In this document: in pieces, positions 17,284-25,791 of the stretch
Layout of the letters: each line of letters begins with the position of its first letter
Position numbering within the stretch: the first letter of the stretch is position 1
Assembly (NCBI GenBank): GCA_016183765.1
Contig: JACPEA010000011.1
Location: forward strand, 186,001-250,000
Source of the DNA: Bacteroidota bacterium
GTDB lineage: Bacteria; Bacteroidota; Bacteroidia; Chitinophagales; Chitinophagaceae
Reading direction: 5' to 3'
DNA: 64,000 bases
The notes under the pieces: model-generated
What the model was told of the DNA's origin: nothing
What the model saw: the letters and a program-made list of their open reading frames with translations, nothing else
The model's database searches: none
Made by a program: the position numbers and the translations under genes

Positions 17284-18042
17284 TTGTTACCCTCAGATAC
17301 CAAAACTACCATCGGGCAACCTTTCCTGGAATTGGCTTCGGTAGAAAGTACCAACATCTATGCCATGGAACTGTTACAGGCTAATTTGGCCGGTCATGGT
17401 GCCGCATTCTTTGCCCACCACCAAACCGCCGGAAAAGGTCAGCGGGGCCGCAGCTGGACAGCCGAGCCCGGCCAGAACATCGCTTTGTCCGTGATCGTAG
17501 ACGCATCCTTCCTTGCCATAACCCACCAGTTCCCTTTAAGTTCGATGGCAGCAGTAGCATCTTATGATTTCTTTAGCAAATATGCAGGTGATGAAACACG
17601 TATCAAATGGCCAAATGACCTTTACTGGCGTGACAGAAAGGCAGGGGGTATTTTGATCGAAAACCTGGTCAGGGGCAATAAATGGCAGGGCTCGGTGGTG
17701 GGTATCGGGATCAACCTCAACCAGACCGTTTTTCCGCCACTGGCGCGTAACCCGGTTTCGCTGAAACAGATCACGGGCAAACAGTCCGATCCCGTAACCA
17801 TGGCCAGGGAACTTTGCCGTTGCCTGGAAAAACGTTTTGTACAGCTGAAGAACGGGGATGAAGCGGGGTTACTGGAGATATACAACCGGGCCCTCTACAA
17901 ACGGGAGGAGGAAGTAAGGCTCAGGTACGGCTCTGTCGGTTTTAATGGCCGCATACAGGAAGTTACAGCCGATGGTGATCTGCGGGTAAGCGGCGGATGG
18001 AAAGACCGGTTCCGTTTTGGAGAGCTGGAGTGGGTTATTTGA
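17284..18042 (+). CDS. birA: Biotin--[acetyl-CoA-carboxylase] ligase (TTG start)
   Basis: Biotin protein ligase of 252 residues, of the short type lacking the DNA-binding domain. It attaches biotin to acetyl-CoA carboxylase. Recognisable segments are LASVESTNIYAMELL, the biotinyl-AMP loop GKGQRGRSWTAEPGQNIALS (residues about 56-75), IKWPNDLYWRDRKAGGILIEN and VVGIGINLNQ. The only start upstream of the first conserved strand is TTG at 17284; the next in-frame ATG would remove the substrate-binding residues. Its last 8 bp overlap the end of the convergent response regulator gene. Confidence 0.94.
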   Translation: MLPSDTKTTIGQPFLELASVESTNIYAMELLQANLAGHGAAFFAHHQTAGKGQRGRSWTAEPGQNIALSVIVDASFLAITHQFPLSSMAAVASYDFFSKYAGDETRIKWPNDLYWRDRKAGGILIENLVRGNKWQGSVVGIGINLNQTVFPPLARNPVSLKQITGKQSDPVTMARELCRCLEKRFVQLKNGDEAGLLEIYNRALYKREEEVRLRYGSVGFNGRIQEVTADGDLRVSGGWKDRFRFGELEWVI

Positions 18043-18787
18043 TGATCTTTTCCAGCAGCAGGTTCTTTTTATCCTGTGCCAGGTACACTTCCGCATCGTT
18101 ACTCATCATCAGGATGAACTCTTTTTTATCCACTTTTTTGATGTGGTTCAGGTTCACGATATAACTCCTGTGTGTTCTGAAAAAAGGACCGTTGTTTTCC
18201 AGGAATTCAAAGTCGATCAGTTTCTTGGTAATGGTCAGCACCCCGTGCGATGTGGTATAAAACCGCGTATAACTTCCCTCTGCCTGCAAGTAGATGATGT
18301 CTTCCATACGCACCACAAAAATGGTTTCTGCGGTCTGCAGCACGATTTTTTTATCCAGCTGGTTGGTAAAATTCTCTTTCAGTACCTGGTACTGCCGGCT
18401 CTCTGAGGAAACAGAGGGTTCTTCAATATTGATCTTTTTCAGTGCGCGGGCCAGGTGTTCCAGTCGCACCGGCTTCAGGATATAGTCTACCGCAGAAGTT
18501 TCAAAAGCCCGTAAGGAGTGTTCGCTGTAGGCCGTAACGAAAATGATCCTGAACCGGAGGTGTTGTTCATCAAAAAAATCGAGCAGTTCAAAGCCACTAT
18601 ACCCCGGCATGGCGATATCCAGAAAAACCACATCAGGCTTAAACCGGTTGATCGCTTTTACCGCTTCGGGCACACTTTTGCATTCGCCCATTATTTCTAC
18701 CTGGCTAAAGTTCTCCTCCAGCAAACCCCTTAATGCCCGGCGCGCATTGGGTTCATCATCTACAATAATAGCGCTGATCTTCTGCAT
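18035..18787 (-). CDS. LytTR family response regulator
   Basis: Two-component response regulator of 250 residues. The receiver (residues 1-125) has the acidic pair in IIVDDEPNARR, the phosphorylated Asp in PDVVFLDIAMPGYSGFEL near residue 57 and the conserved Lys in YILKPVRL near 107. The C-terminal LytTR DNA-binding domain (about 150-250) shows EDIIYLQAEGSYTRFYT and FFRTHRSYIVNLNHI. The start at 18787 gives MQKISAIIVDD; an ATG 36 bp upstream would add residues unusual for the family. The partner is the LytS-like kinase gene immediately upstream, 87 bp away, which is interrupted. Confidence 0.94.
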   Translation of the reverse strand: MQKISAIIVDDEPNARRALRGLLEENFSQVEIMGECKSVPEAVKAINRFKPDVVFLDIAMPGYSGFELLDFFDEQHLRFRIIFVTAYSEHSLRAFETSAVDYILKPVRLEHLARALKKINIEEPSVSSESRQYQVLKENFTNQLDKKIVLQTAETIFVVRMEDIIYLQAEGSYTRFYTTSHGVLTITKKLIDFEFLENNGPFFRTHRSYIVNLNHIKKVDKKEFILMMSNDAEVYLAQDKKNLLLEKIIK

Positions 18788-18874
18788 AGAGTTCCGAAGG
18801 TAGCTTTGCTTGGCATGTGGCATGGCGCAATTTTTTTGTCAGCCCCTGTTATGATACGACAGGTGATATTTTTT

Positions 18875-19618
18875 TCATAAAGCATCCGGATCGTGGGTAT
18901 AATCGGGTATCAACAGCTCTATGCGGGTACCCAACGGCTGTTGCATCTCATCTACCTTATCGATGATCCGGCAGGTAATCTTTTGTTTGTACAGACTGTT
19001 GAACAGGTTCATTCTTTCGTTCAAAGCCACCGTAGCGAAACTAAAGGGTTTGTTCTTGCTTCGTTTATTGATTTCCATAGAATTCACCCTTCCGATACCA
19101 TTATCGTCAATGATTACTTTCAACCCTTCGACCTCCTTTTCGAACTGTATCAATACTTCCTTATCACCCTTTTTATGCATGAGCCCATGTTTTACTGCGT
19201 TCTCGGCAAAGGGCTGCAACATCAGCGAAGGCACATATACAAAAGAGAGATCATCCAGGTTCACCAGGTTGATATGGTAGTCAAACCCTCCGTCGAACCG
19301 GGCTTTCTCCAGTTCCAGGTACAGGCGCAGGTTGTCTATTTCATCCTGTAATGACAATAATTGTTTATCGCTGGCCTGCAGGGTCTTTCGCATCAGGTCG
19401 CTGAAATTACCCAGTAGTTCACCGGCTTCGGTTTTACGGTTGCCATACACCAGGCCCTGTACCGTATTCAGTACATTATACAGGAAGTGCGGATTCATCT
19501 GTGCACGTAAGGCCACAAGCTGGCTTTTCAATAACTGTGCTTTTATTTCCTGTCGTTTCAATAAACTCACTTTCCATTGCTGTAAAAAGAACCATGACAG
19601 TATCCCTGTAACCGCCAA
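18875..19618 (-). pseudogene. LytS-type histidine kinase domain, 3' part of a kinase gene interrupted by an amber codon
   Basis: The 247 residues shown begin inside a transmembrane helix (GILSWFFLQQW) and continue with a His_kinase-type dimerisation region (MNPHFLYNVLNTVQGLVYG, phospho-His in NPHF) and an ATPase domain (FAENAVKHGLMHKKG, IIDDNGIGRVNS). The same frame is open back to 19762 and encodes the rest of a Y_Y_Y domain (LSPGNYVFEIRAV) and the first part of the helix, then meets a TAG at 19763-19765. The part upstream is the propeller gene at 19763-21817. The internal ATG at 19618 would start inside the helix, so independent translation is unlikely to give a normal sensor. Partner: the LytTR regulator downstream. 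Confidence 0.8.
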
Positions 19619-19762
19619 AAGCAGTAGAAAAAACCAAGTTCGTTGCCAGTACGGCTTGGATACTGTAAATGCGAATTTTCTTGTTTCACTTTTATAATTG
19701 GGTTCTGCAACGGCCCTGATCTCAAAAACATAATTACCTGGTGAAAGACGGCTAAAGGTTAA

Positions 19763-19765
19763 CTA
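19763..19765 (-). other. In-frame amber (TAG) codon inside the sensor kinase gene
   Basis: The coding strand reads AAT TTA ACC AAC TAG TTA ACC TTT AGC. The frame upstream and downstream is identical and both sides encode parts of one Y_Y_Y domain. The hexamer TTAACC occurs on both sides of AACTAG, so a 12-bp duplication-like insertion is an alternative to a single-base change. Confidence 0.85.
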
Positions 19766-21817
19766 GTTGGTTAAATTTCCCACAGAACGCCAGATGGTAT
19801 CGATACCTTTTAAGCGGTATTGGTAGGTCAGTGCATTGGATGAGAGATAATGCAGGGCTTCGAAATAGAATACAATATCCCTGTTCTTACCCGGAAGAAT
19901 ATCGTTGTTGCTTAGCTCTGTACCATTACTACCTGCCCTAAGCAGGGGGAATTTGATCTGGAAGTTGAGATATTTCGGCAGGTTATACCTGATCAGTATA
20001 CCCGCTGGTGTGGCAAACAGGATCTTTCCTTTCTGTATGATGAAATCGTTGATGATGGTGCTGGTTAAGCCATAATCTTCCAGGTAATTGCTGACTATCC
20101 CTTTTTCCGTATCAATACGGTCAAGCCCTCCATCCGTCAGCACCCATATATATTGGTCTTCCCGAAGCAGTTTCCAGATATTATCGCTGCTGAGGCCTTC
20201 CCGGGTTGTGTAGGTTTTCTGAACGGTACCGTTGTGAACAAACATGACCCCTCTGGTGGAAGTGCCCGCCACCAGGTCACCATCTGGTAGTTGTAACAGT
20301 GATTTGGCAATAACGGGATCTTTCCGTTCATCTTTCAGTATACGGATTGAATCCTGGTCATAATGATACTCATATAACCCATCGTCATATCCCACCCAGA
20401 AGCATTCCTTTTTATTTGATGACAGAACAGAAATGGCTCTTTTGGGCCGTAGCAGGATCGATTCAAAAATGCCCTGAAAATGGACCGTATCCTCGCTGAA
20501 TTTATGATACAGCTTACAATTCGGTTCGGGTCTTCTGTGTTTTGAGCCGAATTTATCATTGATCACATAGGCTCCGTTAAATACGGCATACACAAGGTTT
20601 CCGTAACGGTCACGGGTAACTCCCTTATTAAAATCCATGATCTCTAATGGCTCTTTCTTATCACGTTTGAATACACCCCGGTTAGAAATGATCACGTTAG
20701 ACAGTGAATCGTAACTGATAAATTCTGTCTGCCTTTCCCGCACCAGGTTGTAGCGCAGGTGTTCCATTGTTTCAAGATTTGTTTTCGTAAGCAGCCCCTG
20801 GCTGTTCCCTGTAACAATTTCTCCATCGGGCAATCCTGCCAGTTTGGTAAAATTATCCAATAGCGGGTCGTTGTATATCTTCAACATAGTATTATACAGG
20901 GAGGTGCACATAAACACACCATTATCCAATGTACTGAACCAGTAATTGCCCTGGTAATCCTTCACCACATCCGACACTCTTTCATTTGGGAAATAACATC
21001 TTACCTCGCCTGTTTCCGGTGTCCATTTGTAAGCACCGTTTTGTGTACAGAGCCAAAAATCTTTGTTGTCGATGCAGATCGCCTGGAAAATATACACATC
21101 CGCGGGAAGATCCATCCTGGGTAACTGAACGGTACTGTCTCCTGTTAGTATCTCGATCGGCGCTTTTCTTTCATAACCGACCCCCAATCCCAGTAGCCTG
21201 TTTTTCCCATCTACCAGCCTGAAATCACGATAGGGTCGTTTCAGGTTAAGCCATTTGTTATGCAACGATGAAAACAGGAACCCGTTGTTAGAAAAGGCAT
21301 AGTATTGGCCTTTGTGGTGTAACGAACTAATGATGGGATCAAAGGATAATGGCGCATTAGTAATATCAAGCAACCGGTGATTGCGTTTATCGAACCGGTA
21401 AATATTCTTAAAGGCCTGGAATTTGATATCATTGGTACCAACCACCACATTCTGAAAAGTAACGGGGCCAATACGGGTATTTTTATCGGCTATATACCTG
21501 CGAAGTGTATCTTTCTGAAAATAGAAAAGCTGGTTATAAAAGTTCATACACCAGATAGTGCCCTGCGCATCTTCCTGGAGATAACCGACCGCTTTAAAAG
21601 AGGTATTATCGAAAGGAACTGCAACAAAGGCACGGCCATTAAACCGGTATAAACCCCTGTCTGTTCCCAGCCAGATATACCCCTTACTGTCGGTCAGCAT
21701 ATCGTATACCACCTGGGTGGGTAACTGTTCTGGATAGTTCAGTTTTTTTACATAAGGAAACTGCCCCTTTAGCTGGGAGAATATAAAAAGCAGTAAAATA
21801 ACCGGCACGATCCGCAT
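19763..21817 (-). pseudogene. Two-component regulator propeller protein, 5' part of the interrupted sensor kinase gene
   Basis: Periplasmic sensor half of 684 residues. A signal peptide (MRIVPVILLLFIFSQLKGQ) is followed by repeated reg_prop motifs (for example YDMLTDSKGYIWLGTDRGLYRF, REGLSSDNIWKLLREDQYIWV and KECFWVGYDDGLYEY) forming two seven-bladed propellers, then the start of a Y_Y_Y domain (YQYRLKGIDTIWRSVGNLTN) where it stops at TAG 19763-19765. Reading through that codon gives a 980-codon protein ending in a LytS-type kinase at 18875. All functional parts of a propeller sensor kinase are thus present, in one frame. Either a recent nonsense change, a base-calling error, or readthrough explains it. 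Confidence 0.8.
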
Positions 21818-22141
21818 CTGGGCTGTTTTTTCTATATAACAGTGATTTAAAGTTAACTGCTGTTACTGATAATCAGGCTTTTTTAGGATCCCGCCCCGGT
21901 TATTACCCCAAAAACCGCATTGGTAAATAAACCTACCTATTTCATGGGATAAAAGTGGCGATTGGCAAAAAAAAGCATAAATCAAGCATTTATTACTGCA
22001 TCTTACACCCGTTACTTAATCAGTAATAATTGGGGGTAAGAGAGCTGCATCAACTGCAGCTTTCTTCATTTTCAGCCTATTCTGCAGTTTTTTCCGTTTC
22101 CATTGTACCTTGCAGCCTCTTTCAATTCACCAACGATCACA
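21818..22141. other. Intergenic region between the propeller kinase and selD
   Basis: About 324 bp between divergent genes. It holds the start regions of both genes, the segment CCTACCTATTTCATGGG near 21950 (its reverse complement TAGGTAGGTTTA resembles a -7 region for the kinase gene), and the hairpin at 22038-22066 before selD. I see no gene in it. Confidence 0.5.
22038..22066 (+). promoter_or_regulatory. Leader hairpin before selD
   Basis: Inverted repeat with perfect arms AGCTGCA/TGCAGCT (22043-22049 and 22055-22061), extended to about 12 bp by flanking AAGAG/TTCTT pairs, and followed by a pyrimidine-rich tract. There is no gene upstream on the plus strand, so it is either in the selD leader as an attenuator-like element or ends an unseen transcript. 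Confidence 0.4.
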
Positions 22142-23191
22142 ATGGACGCTATAAAACTTACCCAATTCTCGCATGGTGGCGGTTGTGGCTGCAAAATTGC
22201 CCCCGCCGTTCTGGATACAATACTGCAAAGCCGCCTGTCTTTTTCCGATCATAAGCAGCTGCTGGTAGGCAACAGCAGCAAAGATGATGCTGCCGTATAC
22301 GACCTGGGCAATGGTACCGCACTGATCAGCACCACCGACTTCTTTACACCAATCGTTAATGATGCTTTTGCCTTTGGCCGTATTGCCGGGGCCAATGCCA
22401 TCAGTGATGTATATGCCATGGGTGGCAAACCCTTACTGGCTATTGCCATACTGGGCTGGCCGGTAGAAAAATTACCCGCAGAACTGGCACAACAGGTGCT
22501 GGAAGGCGCCCGCGAGATCTGTGCAGAAGCCGGCATCCCGCTGGCGGGCGGACACAGCATTGACAGCCCCGAACCCATTTTTGGCCTGGCCGTGAACGGA
22601 CTCGTGGGAATTGACCAGCTGAAACAAAACAGTACCGCCCGGGAAGGTGACCTGCTCCTGCTTACCAAACCGCTGGGCGTAGGCATCCTGTCTACCGCCC
22701 AGAAAAGGAATGCACTGAGAGAAGAACATATTCCCCTGATGATCCAACAACTGGGCACATTGAACAAAGCCGGTGAAGCGCTGGGGAAAATAAATGGCGT
22801 ACACGCGATGACCGACGTGACCGGTTTTGGTTTATTGGGTCACCTGATCGAAATGGCAGAAGGCAGCAGGCTGGGGGCCGAACTGGTGTACCAGCAGATC
22901 CCCATACTGGCGGCAGCCAAGGAATACCTGTTGCAACGTATTACACCCGATGCTACTTACCGTAACTGGAACAGTTATAGCAGCAAAGTGGGTTTTGGAC
23001 CTGGCGTGAATGTAATGGAGGCTTTTACCATTTTACCCGATCCCCAAACCAATGGCGGTTTACTGATCGCAGTTGCCCCGGAAGCACTGGCAGAAGTGCA
23101 GGATGTTCTGAAAGAACAGGGCCTGTCAGGTTTCACGGAACCCATTGGTGTCATGACCCGGACTTCCGAAAAAACAATCACCGTAAAATAG
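22142..23191 (+). CDS. selD: Selenide, water dikinase (selenophosphate synthetase), Cys form
   Basis: Makes monoselenophosphate from selenide and ATP. The 349-residue protein has the catalytic glycine-rich loop GGGCGCKIAP near residue 12, with Cys at the position that is selenocysteine in some homologues, then DDAAVYDLGNGTALISTTDFFTPIV, FGRIAGANAISDVYAMGGKP and GGHSIDSPEPIFGLAV. The ATG at 22142 is chosen over a TTG 39 bp upstream because it places the first strand as in the family. No selA, selB or selU is in the window, so the use of selenophosphate here (selenoproteins or tRNA selenouridine) cannot be decided. Confidence 0.96.
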   Translation: MDAIKLTQFSHGGGCGCKIAPAVLDTILQSRLSFSDHKQLLVGNSSKDDAAVYDLGNGTALISTTDFFTPIVNDAFAFGRIAGANAISDVYAMGGKPLLAIAILGWPVEKLPAELAQQVLEGAREICAEAGIPLAGGHSIDSPEPIFGLAVNGLVGIDQLKQNSTAREGDLLLLTKPLGVGILSTAQKRNALREEHIPLMIQQLGTLNKAGEALGKINGVHAMTDVTGFGLLGHLIEMAEGSRLGAELVYQQIPILAAAKEYLLQRITPDATYRNWNSYSSKVGFGPGVNVMEAFTILPDPQTNGGLLIAVAPEALAEVQDVLKEQGLSGFTEPIGVMTRTSEKTITVK

Positions 23192-23199
23192 TGTCCTTC

Positions 23200-23442
23200 T
23201 TAATTTTTAAGCGATAACAGGTCATCGATCTTACGGGCCAGTGCGCGGTCTTTTTCCGTAACGATATTGCCCGCATCATGGGTGTTGAGCCAGATCTCCA
23301 CGGTATTCCATACATTGGTCCAGCGGGGATGATGACCGGCTTTCTCGGCTTCGATCGCCACCCGGGTCATAAAAGCAAAGGCTTCAGAGAAATCACTGAA
23401 CACGAATTTTCGATAGAGCGTATTGTTCTGTTCTGTCCACAT
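23200..23442 (-). CDS. 4a-hydroxytetrahydrobiopterin dehydratase (PCD/DCoH family)
   Basis: Small enzyme of 80 residues that dehydrates 4a-hydroxytetrahydropterin to regenerate the pterin cofactor of aromatic amino acid hydroxylases. The family signature is complete: FVFSDFSEAFAFMTRVA, then AEKAGHHPRWTNVWNTVEI with the catalytic His pair, and NIVTEKDRALARKID. It is slightly shorter at the N-terminus than many homologues. Convergent with selD (8 bp apart), and 24 bp downstream of the IPExxxVDY gene. Confidence 0.92.
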   Translation of the reverse strand: MWTEQNNTLYRKFVFSDFSEAFAFMTRVAIEAEKAGHHPRWTNVWNTVEIWLNTHDAGNIVTEKDRALARKIDDLLSLKN

Positions 23443-23466
23443 ATGACGGAGTTTAGATCTATTGCA

Positions 23467-23901
23467 TTAAAATACCATATTCCCCTTGTTCCTGATCTGC
23501 TCGTTGGTAAGCTCGGCCACCAGCTGCACCCCATTGATGTTTTTGACGGATTGTTTGATCCAGTCGCATTTTTCATCATCCACCAGGTCGCCCTTCATCA
23601 GCCATAAAAAATCCATGTGTTTGAATTCTGGTAACAGGTATTCGCCGTCGAACTGGTTATGATACAGGTAATGCACCAGGAAACTGTTGGGCTCGATCGA
23701 CTGGTACACGGAAAAATAATAACTGCGTTCCTTTTTGCGCAGGTGGATCTCGATATCGTTATTCAGCCTGAAATCGTACCCCAGCTGGTTATTCAGCTGC
23801 AGGCAGAACTGGTAGTTCTTTACCGGGGCGGTAATGCCCAGTAAACGGGTGTCTTCAAAGAAGTCATCGTTCAGTTCATCTACATTCAGGCGAAGACGCA
23901 T
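23467..23901 (-). CDS. IPExxxVDY family protein
   Basis: Bacteroidota-specific protein of 144 residues, named for its C-terminal motif, here in the variant LPEFKHMDFLWL near residue 95. The preceding part has the typical LLGITAPVKNYQFCLQLNNQLGYDF segment. No signal peptide, catalytic motif or membrane helix is seen. The function is unknown. It probably shares a transcript with the pterin dehydratase gene 24 bp downstream. Confidence 0.85.
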   Translation of the reverse strand: MRLRLNVDELNDDFFEDTRLLGITAPVKNYQFCLQLNNQLGYDFRLNNDIEIHLRKKERSYYFSVYQSIEPNSFLVHYLYHNQFDGEYLLPEFKHMDFLWLMKGDLVDDEKCDWIKQSVKNINGVQLVAELTNEQIRNKGNMVF

Positions 23902-23911
23902 ATAAAACTGT

Positions 23912-24006
23912 ATTGGTCCTTTGCGTGGCTCAGCGTTATCACCAACAATGCGTGAAGACTGTTCACCGCAGGGCCGGGGAGAACGGAGAGGTTACGCAGA
24001 GAGGTG
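23912..24006. repeat. CGCAGAG-type intergenic repeat between the IPExxxVDY and M28 peptidase genes
   Basis: The spacer contains TTTGCGTGGCTCAGCGTT on one side and CACCGCAG...GAGAACGGAGAGGTTACGCAGAG on the other, an iterated CGCAGAG theme resembling short dispersed repeats found between genes in many Bacteroidota. It ends directly at the peptidase stop codon. No second copy occurs in the window. Confidence 0.4.
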
Positions 24007-24008
24007 AT

Positions 24009-25652
24009 TTAAAATACGATGTCGAATGTTTTTTCTTCGTTGCCTCTTTTGATCTTCAGCCGGGTTTTATCGCCCTTGTTGAATTTACCGAGAGATTGCA
24101 TATAACTGTTCACGTCCACAAAACTAAACTCTCCCAGCTGCAAAAGTATATCTCCTGCCTGAAGGCCCAGTTTTTCGGCCAGTTTACCCGGACTAACCCC
24201 ATCAATCCGCATGCCGGTTCCGGTAAAACCGTAATCGGGTATCACCCCCAGGCTCACTTTAAAGCCGCTGCTGCGGCCTGTTTGTGCATCGCGGGTTTTG
24301 GTAAAGGGCAGTTTACCTTTGCTGTCGGCGGTCTCAATGATCTGGTATACCAGTTTCACAATATCACGCTGGGCGGTGTAATTGATCTTGTCCCAATCGT
24401 CGGTGGCTTTGTGGTAATCACTATGGCTGCCGGTGAAAAAGAACAGCACCGGCATGTCTTTCCGGTAAAAAGCAGCATGGTCGCTGGGGCCGCTTCCGGT
24501 ACTGTCGAATTTTACCAGCAGGTTAGGGTGCATGGCCGGCAGCAACTCGCCCCAAACCGGGGAAGTGCCGTATCCGCCGATCGTTAGCTTGTGTGAGGTA
24601 TCGTACCGGCCCACCATATCCATATTGATCATATAATTGGGGGTGATCGTAGTGGTCGGGTTTTCCAGCCAGTATTTACTTCCGAGCAGGCCCAGTTCTT
24701 CTCCTGAAAAATGGAGGATGAGATAATTATTATTGGCAGGTGCTTTTTTCTTCAGCATACTGGCCAGTTCTATCAGGGCTGCGGTGCCGCTGGCATTGTC
24801 ATCGGCGCCATTATGGATCACATGGCCGGTGTCGAGCGCTGTTTTATCTTCCCCATAACCCAGGTGATCATAATGAGCCCCCAGGATCACCGTAGTGGCC
24901 ACATGGTTATTGATAAAACCCACGAGGTTACGTGCTGTGCGTGTTTTTTCGGTGAAACTGAGCGCCAGTTCTATCTCCAGTGTAGCCGAATGATCGGAGA
25001 AATGTTTCCCGTAGCCTTCTTTGGTAATATAGATCACAGGGATCTTGACCGGCTGACTTTTATCGTTTTTGTTATAACGTACATTGTCGGTAATCGCCGA
25101 ACTGTTATACAGGAACAGGGCCGTAGCTCCTTTGGCCGCTACTTTGTCGGCCATTTTTTTGATCTCCTCGGTCATATCGAAATGCGGGTTGGTCTTATTT
25201 TCTTCCAGCAGGTCTTTCAGGTCTTTAAACCAGGGTTGTTTGGCTTCGCTGAGCGCCATGGCGGGGCTGCCTTTGACCCTGGCCGGTGCACTGAAGGCAA
25301 GAGGCTGGTACTCTTTGGCAAGTTCCAGTGTTTCACCCTCCACGATAAGGAATGAACCGGCTGCTACCTGGCGGCCTTCTTCTACCGGGAACTCCTGTAT
25401 ATACCCTTTGTTTCCTTTGGGTTCAAGTCCCAGCCGGGTATACTGGTCAATGATGTACTGCATGGCCAGTTCTTCTCCCGGCGATCCGGCCCTTCTGCCT
25501 TCCAGTTTGTCATCTGCCAGGTATTGTACATGTGCCGACAGGCTGGTCACCAGTTCTGCATTGGCTTTTTCCTCGGCCAGGCGTTTTTTTCTTTTGCTTT
25601 GGGCCAACGAAAACACAGGCACCAGTACCAGTACCAGCAGTAATTTTTTCAT
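24009..25652 (-). CDS. M28 family metallopeptidase with PA-type insert and C-terminal PDZ domain
   Basis: Exported peptidase of 547 residues. A signal peptide (MKKLLLVLVLVPVFSLA) precedes a short propeptide, then an M28 core with the two-zinc residues in VILGAHYDHLGYG, GADDNASGTAALIELASML, LHFSGEELGLLGSKYW, NMDMVGRY and the final His in GSHSDYHKATDDWDKINY. A protease-associated insert fills residues about 130-230. The last 100 residues form a PDZ-like domain (GMRIDGVSPGKLAEKLGLQAGDILLQLGEF). It acts outside the cytoplasmic membrane as an aminopeptidase on unknown peptides. The TATTTTTG element at 25672-25679 may be its promoter. Confidence 0.93.
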   Translation of the reverse strand: MKKLLLVLVLVPVFSLAQSKRKKRLAEEKANAELVTSLSAHVQYLADDKLEGRRAGSPGEELAMQYIIDQYTRLGLEPKGNKGYIQEFPVEEGRQVAAGSFLIVEGETLELAKEYQPLAFSAPARVKGSPAMALSEAKQPWFKDLKDLLEENKTNPHFDMTEEIKKMADKVAAKGATALFLYNSSAITDNVRYNKNDKSQPVKIPVIYITKEGYGKHFSDHSATLEIELALSFTEKTRTARNLVGFINNHVATTVILGAHYDHLGYGEDKTALDTGHVIHNGADDNASGTAALIELASMLKKKAPANNNYLILHFSGEELGLLGSKYWLENPTTTITPNYMINMDMVGRYDTSHKLTIGGYGTSPVWGELLPAMHPNLLVKFDSTGSGPSDHAAFYRKDMPVLFFFTGSHSDYHKATDDWDKINYTAQRDIVKLVYQIIETADSKGKLPFTKTRDAQTGRSSGFKVSLGVIPDYGFTGTGMRIDGVSPGKLAEKLGLQAGDILLQLGEFSFVDVNSYMQSLGKFNKGDKTRLKIKRGNEEKTFDIVF

Positions 25653-25671
25653 ACAGGGTTCATTTATGCCG

Positions 25672-25679
25672 CAAAAATA
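25672..25679 (-). promoter_or_regulatory. Putative -7 element of the M28 peptidase promoter (TATTTTTG)
   Basis: The minus strand reads TATTTTTGCGG, a match to TAnnTTTG, 19 bp before the start codon. Confidence 0.45.
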
Positions 25680-25767
25680 AGCGGATGATATGGTGTTACT
25701 GCCGGCAGATCACAAAATCATCAGGATTCTGTTCCCAATCTCGTAACTTATCCCTGCCGTTTGCGGC

Positions 25768-25775
25768 TACTTTTG
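25768..25775 (+). promoter_or_regulatory. Putative -7 element of the feoB promoter (TACTTTTG)
   Basis: TACTTTTGCAGG fits TAnnTTTG and lies 16 bp upstream of the feoB TTG codon, supporting that start. The leader would be about ten bases. Confidence 0.5.
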
Positions 25776-25791
25776 CAGGCATTGAACGGAT

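Noticed and set aside
19763-19765. Selenocysteine or pyrrolysine decoding of the internal stop, suggested by the nearby selD gene
   Set aside because: The codon is TAG, not TGA, and there is no sign of a pyrrolysine system; SelD itself uses Cys.
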